Assembly: GCA_964458485.1 (NCBI GenBank)
Contig: CAYWJA010000042.1
Coordinates: forward strand, 1 to 12,060
Direction of reading: 5' to 3'
Source: CAYWJA01 sp964458485
GTDB lineage: Bacteria; Patescibacteriota; Gracilibacteria; UM-FILTER-43-11
Length of the DNA: 12,060 nt
A program made the position numbers and the translations under genes. The notes under the pieces are model-generated. The model made no database searches. It saw only the letters and a list, made by a program, of their open reading frames with translations, and was not told the origin of the DNA. Shown here one piece after another: positions 6,201-12,060 of this stretch (position 1 is its first letter; each line of letters starts with the position of its first letter).

Positions 6201-8142
6201 AGCCGGATGTTTTAATTTCCTCAAGAAAAGCACGCATTTTATTTCTATCAGGATTTGCCATAATAGCCTCAGCTTTTTTGTAGAATTTTTTCAGAACTAT
6301 TATTTCACTTTCTTTGTTTGTAATAATGCCCTGCGCCTGGCTGATTGCATTTGTCTGGTTGATTCTTGTTCCTGTATGCCTTTGTATCACTGCTATATCT
6401 GCATTTACCTGTGCAAGCTTGGGTGATCCTGCGGCAACAGGCAAATTTGCTGCTTGCAACCTTACTGTTATGGCTTTTAAATTTTTAACAACATCATTTT
6501 TTAAATAATTAACATTAGATAGCGCCAAATTTGCATATCTAACTATATACAAAAAGCCTCTTTGCTCAGGGGTAAGATAATTATTTCCTTCTGTTGGATT
6601 GAAATATTTTGATTGGGCTAATTTAGAAAGAGCCCATTTGTATTCCCTAGAAACGTTGTCTACGTATTTACCTGTTGTATCGTCATATCTGCCAACACCT
6701 TCATAATACATGGTTGCAATTAGCATACGCTTTACTCTCCGCCCATGAAGATCCCCAGCATTTGTTTGTTTATTTACTGAAGGTGATTCTACATGCTCCA
6801 TAGCCTTTGCGAACTTAAGCATCGCAAGTTCCAGAACTATTTGTTTGTTCTTTGGCTTTCTTAATTCCTTAAGTGTAAATTTTGTATCTATATCTTTAGC
6901 TTGGGCTTTATACGCCGCCCAGTCGTATTGTGCTTTTGCCAGTTCATAGTATTTATATATTATTTTTCTGGATTTTCTAAGTGATTCAACAAGTTTTTTC
7001 ATTTTAGGACGCGGGTCATTATCTATAGCATCTATTCTGTAACCTATATCTTTCCAGATAGTCTTAAAAGCTTCTTCTACTCTTGTATAATAACTGCGAC
7101 CTTTTGCAGATCTTCTTGCCGGTCCTCTTAAAGATGTCAGTGCTGTAAGAGGATTACTAAAAGGCTGCAACCCTGCGCCTGGAGCAGTAACTGTTCTATT
7201 TATATTATTTAAAATTCCTGTTACTGCACCTATAGAGTCATCAGGTTTTGCGAGCCCCAGATCTTTTGCTTTGTCTTGTGCCAATTTATATGCAGCTTCT
7301 TTTTTTCTTAAATCAAATTTTTGTATTTTTAACCATTTATGATAAATAAATGGGTAATTCTTTTTATTATCATCAGGGTTATTATTGAATTTACCTAAAA
7401 CAAAATCAGTCTTAAATCCATTGGTTTCATGATTTAATATTGAAAAGAATAATTGTTTGCTTTCACGAGCCTTAGATGGATCAATAGTGCCATCCGGCTT
7501 TTCATAAAAACGTTTAAAATCTTTATCTCTTCCGCTTAATATGCCAAATACCTGGTCGTAATCTTTAGATAAATCTTGGTATGGCTTTTTTCTTTCAACG
7601 CCTTTTTTCTGATCTACCATTTCCATAATACGTTTGCTTTTGCGTACCAAGAAGTAGCTTCTTTCACCTCTTTCCACGTTTTTCATAGCTATATAATCCA
7701 CAAACATTTTTCTTATTTTTAATAAGTCATGTTTTTGGCTTCTTCTCTCGCGCGAAGGAATATGGGTTCTTAATTTCCTCATTCTTCCATCAAATTTATA
7801 CGGAGTATCCAGCAAGGCATCAATGTGTGCAATGGTTACCTGTGGATTATCGAAATCAACAATATTTATTGCTTTTTCAAAAGGTCTGCGGTCGCAGTTA
7901 AAAGTTTCCCGCAACCACGGTCTTTTTGCATACTTTTCGTTATATTTCAGAACCTTTTTTTTGGCTTTATCTACATGCTGATTTAACTTTTGTTCAGTTT
8001 CTACTATTGGTGGCCTGTCTATTGTTACGTCTTGTGTCATAGTATGAACATCTGGGCGACGACGAGGACCAATATAAATAAATCGCCATAGATCCGGGCT
8101 AAAGTTATTTTTGTCTTGGTGATTTTGAGGTAGTAGGTTCAT
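3238..8142 (-). CDS. Giant basic protein of unknown family (1634 residues)
   Basis: This is a 1634-residue protein, rich in Lys, Arg, Tyr and Asn, with no signal peptide. It contains only one cysteine (C83). Most of it appears helical and soluble. Two modest hydrophobic stretches occur at about 841-860 (AAGFAILFALY) and 870-886 (RTLLRLLFMAGAAEIAL), separated by a very basic RGNKGKGR loop, which suggests a membrane hairpin or buried helices. Another weak hydrophobic region lies at about 1461-1493. The C-terminal third is Trp/Tyr-rich. I see no Walker, nuclease, protease or other catalytic motif. The start at 8142 is the first ATG after an in-frame TAG at 8203-8205; an internal M35 is an alternative. 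There is no Shine-Dalgarno. Its N-terminus (MNLL, F14-S15, RFIY 20-23) resembles that of the upstream 8415-9440 protein. The stop is TAA. Unknown function; a structural or envelope role is only a guess. Confidence 0.9.
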   Translation of the reverse strand: MNLLPQNHQDKNNFSPDLWRFIYIGPRRRPDVHTMTQDVTIDRPPIVETEQKLNQHVDKAKKKVLKYNEKYAKRPWLRETFNCDRRPFEKAINIVDFDNPQVTIAHIDALLDTPYKFDGRMRKLRTHIPSRERRSQKHDLLKIRKMFVDYIAMKNVERGERSYFLVRKSKRIMEMVDQKKGVERKKPYQDLSKDYDQVFGILSGRDKDFKRFYEKPDGTIDPSKARESKQLFFSILNHETNGFKTDFVLGKFNNNPDDNKKNYPFIYHKWLKIQKFDLRKKEAAYKLAQDKAKDLGLAKPDDSIGAVTGILNNINRTVTAPGAGLQPFSNPLTALTSLRGPARRSAKGRSYYTRVEEAFKTIWKDIGYRIDAIDNDPRPKMKKLVESLRKSRKIIYKYYELAKAQYDWAAYKAQAKDIDTKFTLKELRKPKNKQIVLELAMLKFAKAMEHVESPSVNKQTNAGDLHGRRVKRMLIATMYYEGVGRYDDTTGKYVDNVSREYKWALSKLAQSKYFNPTEGNNYLTPEQRGFLYIVRYANLALSNVNYLKNDVVKNLKAITVRLQAANLPVAAGSPKLAQVNADIAVIQRHTGTRINQTNAISQAQGIITNKESEIIVLKKFYKKAEAIMANPDRNKMRAFLEEIKTSGSSVLNSPGNKKKLENFTKYLQSVDLNYNMFDFKEKSTGDYLERMGIKPDAIYEAYKKYTNPDSKNPHSDMTVDQWDHHMRDAKGTQKLLDMFGKILHEGKNFTGKKEFIGILSTLHGFKPLATKPKTSEAQAVAISIYTTLKLEIRKRENMPSKGSAKYKEAMEALDGMTFGDRVTEYVGGVKDMLLGPGQSLANRAAGFAILFALYKVANHAIRGNKGKGRTLLRLLFMAGAAEIALKQLTGEGLTDKFKLTGLAKKLGGTYEDVLLDRAKDKFDNTKYAGESITDTDHSKALLELRRSNVPFSKIVDWYKSTKPDGSPRSSKEKVRLPIDYSAIVSGSVDKNSEDRGRFILKKTIENFFEYVANKDRQAGNKASTGMNILEEVWVKPVNNKDFSMKSTKYADRQLSSFFLTKLRNNPRSVTWTMVMESEIRLKDVEDTKKRKATQRAKDYVIGSYTSLSRWSRRHIEQRAGAGAEGFWKNVDTRYAPAIKNFLVSMGESGATKLRYGTRHVELWYKGKKYELRKFAREHWEVVVESTRFVFDVMYAGDQWLIPRVSKWARQTREIIRPDKIVTIPHTRDLQIDDIMNKTTFDKFHGKAKTATTPMVRPEHPHYDIFDKKINPKAEYFGIYTFPFYRAMEQKNLGRQAYYESKNQSASHLNFLEGNPNIGYYISEVSEAKTPGLKPTNSRKERTWAMDAASREQAKQVFLSKGVPPGRRIEYAKDIDRYMRPVHVITKTAGPNNRPPAKVYTFWRMPLYHSEEYRLIKEGRLPDFIDANRRKMSPPFKIDPTKGVIDNLIAAYGITSPFLRKGGRTISIAAAQWLHVALGIVRTAGDVAQWGLHWPEVDAKLQKIGFPPGLLSMNPETRNFIEDLSKLGTNEKHLQWIDEYLGSASFAPLSQLYKVPKNSNNYKQAVEISMKSGEKINLKRNEKTGNDWDWEEILIDTGRVDDKGQKIYLGGIDPVTKKPIPQGRLNLHLYPGKRP

Positions 8143-8262
8143 TTGTTCCGATTGGTGATCCGAGCATACTGCGCCGAAGCGGCTGCGTAGGCTGCATTGG
8201 GGCTAATTTGGTTAAACCCCCATTGGATCTCCTATGGATCCTCAATTGGATCTCCTATAGGT
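8143..8262. repeat. Copy A of a duplicated block upstream of the giant gene
   Basis: CGATTGGTGATC (8149-8160) is followed, after an unrelated GC-rich insert (about 8162-8194), by ATTGGGGC, a TTAAACCCC core and two copies of ATTGGATCTCCTATRGG (8222-8262). The same order and sequence recur at 9390-9496, with more than 80% identity by eye over the last 70 bp. Read on the minus strand, the part next to the gene is open in its frame and encodes SDHQSEQ before the MNLL start. Confidence 0.75.
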
Positions 8263-8272
8263 ATATCAATAT

Positions 8273-8278
8273 ATTATA
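8273..8278 (-). promoter_or_regulatory. Possible -10 element upstream of the giant gene
   Basis: A perfect TATAAT on the minus strand is preceded by an AT-rich stretch, but the -35 position shows only 3 of 6 matches (TAGCAA). If used, it gives a leader of about 125 nt that contains the repeated block. The other copy of the block lacks such a site. Confidence 0.35.
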
Positions 8279-8331
8279 CCAAATTTTACACTTTTTTGCT
8301 AGTGAGTAGCCTTGACGGATATGTTATTTAT

Positions 8332-8352
8332 GGCGACGACGATTATTGTCGC
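8332..8352. repeat. GCGAC hairpin repeat between the two basic-protein genes
   Basis: On the minus strand GCGACAATAATCGTCGTCGC forms a hairpin with arms GCGAC/GTCGC. On the plus strand it is followed by a T-rich stretch. A close relative, GCGACGATAATC...ATCGC, lies on the plus strand at about 2959-2982. It sits about 65 bp past the stop of the 8415-9440 gene, so it may help end that transcript or belong to a dispersed repeat family. Confidence 0.4.
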
Positions 8353-8414
8353 TTTTATATTTATTTTTGTACCCTGAAAAAAGTCGCTAAAAATAACCTC
8401 ATTCTCTCATTTTT

Positions 8415-9440
8415 TTAGTTAATATTATGCTTTTTTTTGTACATTGCAGCAAAAGAGCTGGAGCTTTTTTCATACTTTCCCCCTCCTGCATCTTTTTGTA
8501 AGAACCCATCAAAAGAAAAGCGTGCAAAAGTTTTATGTTTGGTTGTGGTTGCTTTTTTGTGTCCTCGTGGGTAGATAAATTCGACTACATAATCAGGTGT
8601 TTTATCGGCTCCCCTTATTTTACGATATACATAAAAATAATCTGTACCTGTTTTGTCTAAATGATGCTTACGTTGTTTAGACAATGCATGTTCCAGCTCT
8701 GTTAACACACTTTTTTCCTCCTTATCCAGGGGGAACATTTTTTGTTTCAATAAAAGTAAATCTCTGTATTTACGGGGTAATTTATAGAAAAAATAGTTCA
8801 TATGCGGAAGCAAATGTGATGGAAATTTATGCCCCGGCCTTGGGGGATATACTTTGCCTACTTCAGTCAATTTAGTCTGCATTTCTTTCCATTCCACTTT
8901 CCAATCTCGTGGGTTGCCGATTTTATTTATTACATGTTTCCCCATTACAATTTCTTTAATTACTCCACCTTGGATTCTTATTTTGAAATCATTAGTTTTT
9001 GATTTTCTTATTCGAATAACAATGTCACCATCCTTTTTAGTGTATTCCATCTTATCATAATGTTCTGCGGCCAGTTTCATAGCTTTTTCGGCGGCATCTC
9101 TTTGGTGCGGAAGCACTGATTGGTCTAAAAATGATGGTTGCAATAAAAGCCGGAATATCACATTCATACTTTTATCCATACGAGGAATTTCATCCTTGGA
9201 TAGCGTTTCTTTTTGCTCAGTTTTCTCTACTTGTCGCTTATTTTTGTTTACAGCTCTTGCCAGGCATTTTAACCTTTCCCTTGGGTCTTGCCCTGGTACC
9301 TTAGGGCATATACTTGGTTTTTCCTGATAAATAAACCTTTTTTCTGAAAAGAATTGAGGGTCTATTGATGATGTTATTAATGGGTTCATTTTCGATTGGT
9401 GATCCGACTGGTGATCCGACTGGTGATCCGATTGGGGCAT
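8415..9440 (-). CDS. Basic hypothetical protein, about 341 (or 324) residues
   Basis: The longest frame starts at ATG 9440 and begins MPQ followed by three SDHQ units, encoded by a 12-bp tandem repeat. A second ATG at 9389 (MNPLITSS) directly follows that repeat, just as MNLL follows the matching repeat at the giant gene. I think 9389 is the more likely start (324 residues), but neither has a Shine-Dalgarno. The protein is Lys/Arg-rich and lacks signal peptide or membrane segments. Its first part is charged and probably disordered. The middle (about 125-165) and end (about 265-310) look beta-rich, with alternating patterns such as DIVIRIRKS and YFYVYRKIRG. Two cysteines lie near the N-terminus. 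I do not recognise the family. It follows the DUF5663-like gene by 56 bp and precedes the giant gene. Confidence 0.85.
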   Translation of the reverse strand: MPQSDHQSDHQSDHQSKMNPLITSSIDPQFFSEKRFIYQEKPSICPKVPGQDPRERLKCLARAVNKNKRQVEKTEQKETLSKDEIPRMDKSMNVIFRLLLQPSFLDQSVLPHQRDAAEKAMKLAAEHYDKMEYTKKDGDIVIRIRKSKTNDFKIRIQGGVIKEIVMGKHVINKIGNPRDWKVEWKEMQTKLTEVGKVYPPRPGHKFPSHLLPHMNYFFYKLPRKYRDLLLLKQKMFPLDKEEKSVLTELEHALSKQRKHHLDKTGTDYFYVYRKIRGADKTPDYVVEFIYPRGHKKATTTKHKTFARFSFDGFLQKDAGGGKYEKSSSSFAAMYKKKHNIN

Positions 9441-9496
9441 ATACGTTTAAACCCCTATTGGATCCCCTATAGATCTCCCATTGGACCCCCTATAGG
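9390..9496. repeat. Copy B of the duplicated block, with a 12-bp tandem array
   Basis: Three 12-bp units, CGATTGGTGATC/CGACTGGTGATC (9393-9428), and a degenerate fourth (9429-9440) are followed by a GTTTAAACCCC core. Two copies of ATTGGAYCYCCTATAG then reach the TAA of the 112-residue gene. The block matches 8143-8262. The 12-bp period preserves frame and, on the minus strand, encodes repeated SDHQ. The ATG at 9440 lies inside the block; at the homologous place copy A has TAG. Confidence 0.8.
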
Positions 9497-9835
9497 TTAC
9501 ATATTCTTAAACTGCTCATAGGTTTCCACAGTTTCCTGGTAGAAGTTATCCAAAGCTTCCACTATTGCCATTTGAGCTTCCGGGCTTATTTCAACTAATT
9601 TTGCAATAAATTTACCTAAGTCTTCCAGGTCGCCATACTTTGTAAATGCTTCATCAACCTGCTCAGGTTCAGCATATAAAGAAATAGCATTTGTTATTAG
9701 GTGTGAAACTTGCTCTTGTAGCCCTTTTCGCATTTCTTTTTTTTGCTCTTCTGTGGCATCTTCGAAGCCTATATCTTTCATTAGCGATTCAATGTAAACC
9801 TTTGGATCGAAATATGTTTTTAATTTTGTTTGCAT
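9497..9835 (-). CDS. Small acidic helical protein resembling DUF5663
   Basis: This 112-residue protein is acidic and almost entirely helical, without cysteine, signal peptide or membrane segment. Its pattern recalls DUF5663, a small domain I associate with Patescibacteria. An N-terminal block, YIESLMKDIGFEDATEEQKK (residues 14-33), is followed by an amphipathic helix. Then come acidic segments (EPEQVDEAFTKYGDLEDL) and a C-terminal ISPEAQMAIVEALDNFYQE helix. The role of that family is not established. The match is from memory of the motif shape, not from a search. The start ATG at 9835 has no Shine-Dalgarno. It lies 95 bp after the coiled-coil membrane gene and 56 bp before the 341-residue basic protein, in what looks like one operon. 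The stop is TAA. I am confident that it is a gene, and less so about the family. Confidence 0.85.
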   Translation of the reverse strand: MQTKLKTYFDPKVYIESLMKDIGFEDATEEQKKEMRKGLQEQVSHLITNAISLYAEPEQVDEAFTKYGDLEDLGKFIAKLVEISPEAQMAIVEALDNFYQETVETYEQFKNM

Positions 9836-9930
9836 TGTAATTTATTTAGCATTTATCAATTATCATTTCTCATTTCTGATTAATCAGCCCGCTTAAATGT
9901 TAATTGTTAAATATTAATTGTTAAATGTTA
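9836..9930. repeat. AT-rich intergenic repeat with two 13-bp units
   Basis: TTAATTGTTAAAT occurs twice in tandem (9900-9912 and 9914-9926, period 14). A palindrome TGATTAATCA lies at 9877-9886, and a CATTTCT doublet just before it. It resembles the AAATGC/CTAAATG-rich stretch at 3180-3236 in style. No clear promoter for the 9497-9835 gene is seen here. Confidence 0.55.
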
Positions 9931-12060
9931 TTAATTTTTTTCTTTCAATTGTTTTCGGCTGCCTTTTCCAGAGAGAAGTCTATCACTATCTAATTTTGCC
10001 TCCTTTAAAGCTCTAATTGCTCTTGGTACAAATGGTATTAATGGGAGTGCTACTGCTAAAGGTGCCCATAAGAGTGCACCCGTTGTTGCCAAACCTCCAT
10101 ATAATAAATATCTTTTTGTTTTTTGAGCAACTTTTGTACGCTCACTATCGGGGAGGTTATTGTTTAAGTAATAACTTATACCTTGTACGACACCCATTGC
10201 CGTTACTGCCCCTGCAAGTGGTAATGCCACTGCTGAAGAAAGTGCCATTGTAGCAGCAGATGCTGCACCGACCCCAGCTACTCCAAGAGTTTTACCCGTA
10301 GCCCACGTTGCGTTGTTTGTTATAATTTCTTCGTCAATATCGTTACCTGCACGTGCTGCTTCATTTAATTTTTTAATATACGAGAGCATCTGCTCTTGAG
10401 GCGTATTCAATCCTTCATCTACAACCTCTTTTCTTATCATTTCCCTTTGAGACACTCTTAATCCTTCAATAAGTGCATTGGTCGCACCGAAATCGATTAC
10501 GCTATTCACTCTACCTACTCGTACGGCATATTCTAAATAAGCAAGAAGCTTTGAGACAACCGCTTTTTTGTCCGCAGACTTTGGTAAATGCCTTACCCAT
10601 TCCCGAACAGAACTTTCACTAGGGTTACCAAAAAATGGCACAAGCTTTGTTAATTCTTTTTCAGGATCTTCACCTATATTCGCAAATGTATCATCCTGAT
10701 GTGACAATGACCTTAAAGTTTGTTTAAGAGTGGGTCTTGTTGTGGTTAATAGCCACTCTAAACCTCTTATTCTGCCTCTTTGCCTAGTTTCTATAGGGCC
10801 TCTTTGTCGATTTATTGCTATATCGACTTCCCGTTGAATAGCGGGGTCTTTTAAATTATTCGCTTTTTTGTCTGGAGGAGGATGATATCTATGTAAATAA
10901 TAAACTGTAGCTTCTAATATCGCGCGTGGTGAATCATATTCACTGGGTTTATCGGATGCTTTTGCTAATTGATCAGCTGCTTTTATCAATGCAGGTAGTT
11001 CGCGTTTTTCATTATTGAGGTATCGTTTCACCGTTTTTTTATCTTTTTCTAACTGTTTTTTTGCATCTTCTATAAGGATTTTGCCACTTTCTCTGGCTTC
11101 ATCTATAGCTTCTTTAGCCAATTTTATCTGCTCTTCCCGTTTTATAATTTCTGTTTGTTGTTTATCATATACATTACGTTGCTCTACTAAAGCATCTCTT
11201 TGCTGTCTTAAATCATCCTCATTATGAGGAGGATCATCTCTATTTAGAGTGTCATCCAATCGTTTAATTTGTCTATCGCGTTTATCTATTTCTTTTTGAA
11301 TTAATTTATTTGCTGTGTTTAATTCACGTTCTTCATTTTCTAATAATGTATATGTATCTTGGTTATCATCTATCCCTCTTTTTAAATTCCTTTCCATCTT
11401 ATCAAGTTCTTCTTGGCGACTGTTGTCGTCATTATCAAGACATATATAATGCCTGTCATCATCAATTTCCCTTTTGTCATCTTCGATTTTCTGATCCCTA
11501 TTTTCATAATATTCTTTCGCTTGTGAATAATTGCCCCTATCCACACCACTGCTACTATCTGCCATTAGTGTATGTATTCTATCTAGATGATCTTGCTTTA
11601 TGCCCAAGTCTTCTGCCATGTATGCTGTCGGATTATTTAAAAACCTGGTTAAATCTGTTATATTAACATCATTAGTTTGTGCCTGGATTCTCTCAATTAC
11701 AGCTTGGTATTCAGGGCTGTCCTCAGCGTTAAAACCATCTATTCTTAGTAAACCGTTTAGCATGATCTGTATATTTACGCCTGAAGGTGCCGATGGACCT
11801 GTTGGAGCTCCTGACGTTGGTGTTATAGGAGGTATTGGAGGAGTTGGTCGTATTTTTGGTTGAGGTAAATCACTTATTGTAATTGTTGTTGGTACGTCTG
11901 GTATTATTTCTAATGGTAAGTCTATTACGGGTGCATCAGGTATAGTGGTTAATCTTGGTGCTCCTCCTGGTGACGGTGTTGGCGCAGGAGTTGGTGTCGG
12001 AGTTGGAGTCGGAGTTGGAGTCGGAGTTGGAGTCGGAGTTGGCGCAGGAGTTGGCGCAGG
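9931..12060 (-). CDS. Large coiled-coil membrane protein with Pro-Thr linker, partial at right edge
   Basis: The frame is open from the right edge to the TAA at 9931, giving 709 residues of a longer protein. The first internal ATG (11763, residue 100) is not a convincing start, because the frame upstream is open and has coherent composition. Order: a PTPT/PAPT repeat (about 1-29); a Pro-rich, mildly hydrophobic linker (about 30-95); a globular region; a long charged coiled coil (about 184-370, Glu/Lys/Arg/Gln-rich); a second soluble region; and two hydrophobic regions (about 591-629 and 651-684, with Gly/Ala-rich GVAGVGAASAATMAL). It ends with a basic tail, KGSRKQLKEKN. This suggests a membrane-anchored protein with a stalk and long rod. 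Whether the Pro-Thr part lies inside or outside the cell cannot be told without the N-terminus. The family is not recognised. Confidence 0.85.
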   Translation of the reverse strand, partial: PAPTPAPTPTPTPTPTPTPTPTPTPAPTPSPGGAPRLTTIPDAPVIDLPLEIIPDVPTTITISDLPQPKIRPTPPIPPITPTSGAPTGPSAPSGVNIQIMLNGLLRIDGFNAEDSPEYQAVIERIQAQTNDVNITDLTRFLNNPTAYMAEDLGIKQDHLDRIHTLMADSSSGVDRGNYSQAKEYYENRDQKIEDDKREIDDDRHYICLDNDDNSRQEELDKMERNLKRGIDDNQDTYTLLENEERELNTANKLIQKEIDKRDRQIKRLDDTLNRDDPPHNEDDLRQQRDALVEQRNVYDKQQTEIIKREEQIKLAKEAIDEARESGKILIEDAKKQLEKDKKTVKRYLNNEKRELPALIKAADQLAKASDKPSEYDSPRAILEATVYYLHRYHPPPDKKANNLKDPAIQREVDIAINRQRGPIETRQRGRIRGLEWLLTTTRPTLKQTLRSLSHQDDTFANIGEDPEKELTKLVPFFGNPSESSVREWVRHLPKSADKKAVVSKLLAYLEYAVRVGRVNSVIDFGATNALIEGLRVSQREMIRKEVVDEGLNTPQEQMLSYIKKLNEAARAGNDIDEEIITNNATWATGKTLGVAGVGAASAATMALSSAVALPLAGAVTAMGVVQGISYYLNNNLPDSERTKVAQKTKRYLLYGGLATTGALLWAPLAVALPLIPFVPRAIRALKEAKLDSDRLLSGKGSRKQLKEKN
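11975..12060. repeat. 12-bp tandem repeat coding Pro-Thr dipeptides
   Basis: Seven in-register units based on GGAGTTGGAGTC, with variants ending GGCGCA or GTGTC, run from 11975 to the window edge. They encode PTPT or PAPT on the minus strand. The period is in frame, so unit number can change without breaking the gene. The array continues beyond the window. Confidence 0.85.

Noticed and set aside
3238..8142. Recoded TGA (glycine or tryptophan) host
   Set aside because: There is no in-frame TGA in this long frame, tryptophan is TGG, and TGA ends the 1227-2423 gene.
8197..8418. Small plus-strand gene in the gap between the basic-protein genes
   Set aside because: It runs through the duplicated block and hairpin repeats, has no binding site and encodes an aromatic-rich product typical of AT-rich non-coding DNA.
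8149..9428. GGTGATCC as an extended Shine-Dalgarno
   Set aside because: The match is on the plus strand, while the genes are on the minus strand, where it reads GGATCACC and cannot pair with the 16S tail.
9393..9440. CRISPR-like array
   Set aside because: Units are 12 bp, directly adjacent and without spacers; they form an in-frame tandem repeat.
9931..11763. A complete 610-residue gene starting at ATG 11763
   Set aside because: The frame is open upstream to the edge, with a coherent Pro-rich linker and Pro-Thr repeats, so the ATG is internal.

Overview
The window looks like part of a low-GC bacterial genome, roughly a third GC by eye outside one segment. All recognisable genes lie on the minus strand and read from the right edge to the left. 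The 112-residue protein at 9497-9835 has the look of DUF5663, a small domain I associate with Patescibacteria (CPR). Most genes lack a Shine-Dalgarno sequence and one is a giant protein of unknown family, which fits that group, so a Patescibacteria-like host is my best guess at low to moderate confidence. The genetic code looks standard: the long low-GC frames contain no in-frame TGA, and TGA closes one gene. That argues against the Gracilibacteria and Absconditabacteria, which read TGA as glycine.

Right half (12060 to 8415). A large coiled-coil membrane protein enters from the right edge through a Pro-Thr repeat linker and ends at 9931. It is followed by the 112-residue DUF5663-like protein and a basic protein of about 325-341 residues (8415-9440). 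Tight spacing suggests one operon. The 341-residue gene and the giant gene downstream of it are each preceded by a copy of the same roughly 100-bp block, and their first 20 or so residues also look related.

Middle (8414 to 2424). A 1634-residue basic protein with a single cysteine fills 3238-8142. Its family is unknown to me. The 814-bp gap after it holds hairpins, a terminator candidate, a good sigma70-type promoter and a roughly 470-nt leader packed with hairpins.

Left part (2423 to 1). The leader feeds a 398-residue secreted-signal/multi-membrane protein with five C-terminal zinc ribbons. This gene is markedly GC-rich and has a strong Shine-Dalgarno, unlike everything around it. After a GC-rich hairpin and two copies of a GTCATTCCCGC-type palindrome comes a consensus promoter driving a second membrane protein with one zinc ribbon. 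That protein has low GC, no Shine-Dalgarno and an almost leaderless start. Both zinc-ribbon proteins end in a proline/glycine- or threonine-rich tail and NNDPW plus one residue. A partial gene runs off the left edge.

I recognise no enzyme, transposase, RNA gene or CRISPR array. The locus looks like an uncharacterised envelope-associated set: membrane plus zinc-ribbon proteins, a coiled-coil membrane protein with a Pro-Thr stalk, and very large basic proteins. The system-level reading is inference.
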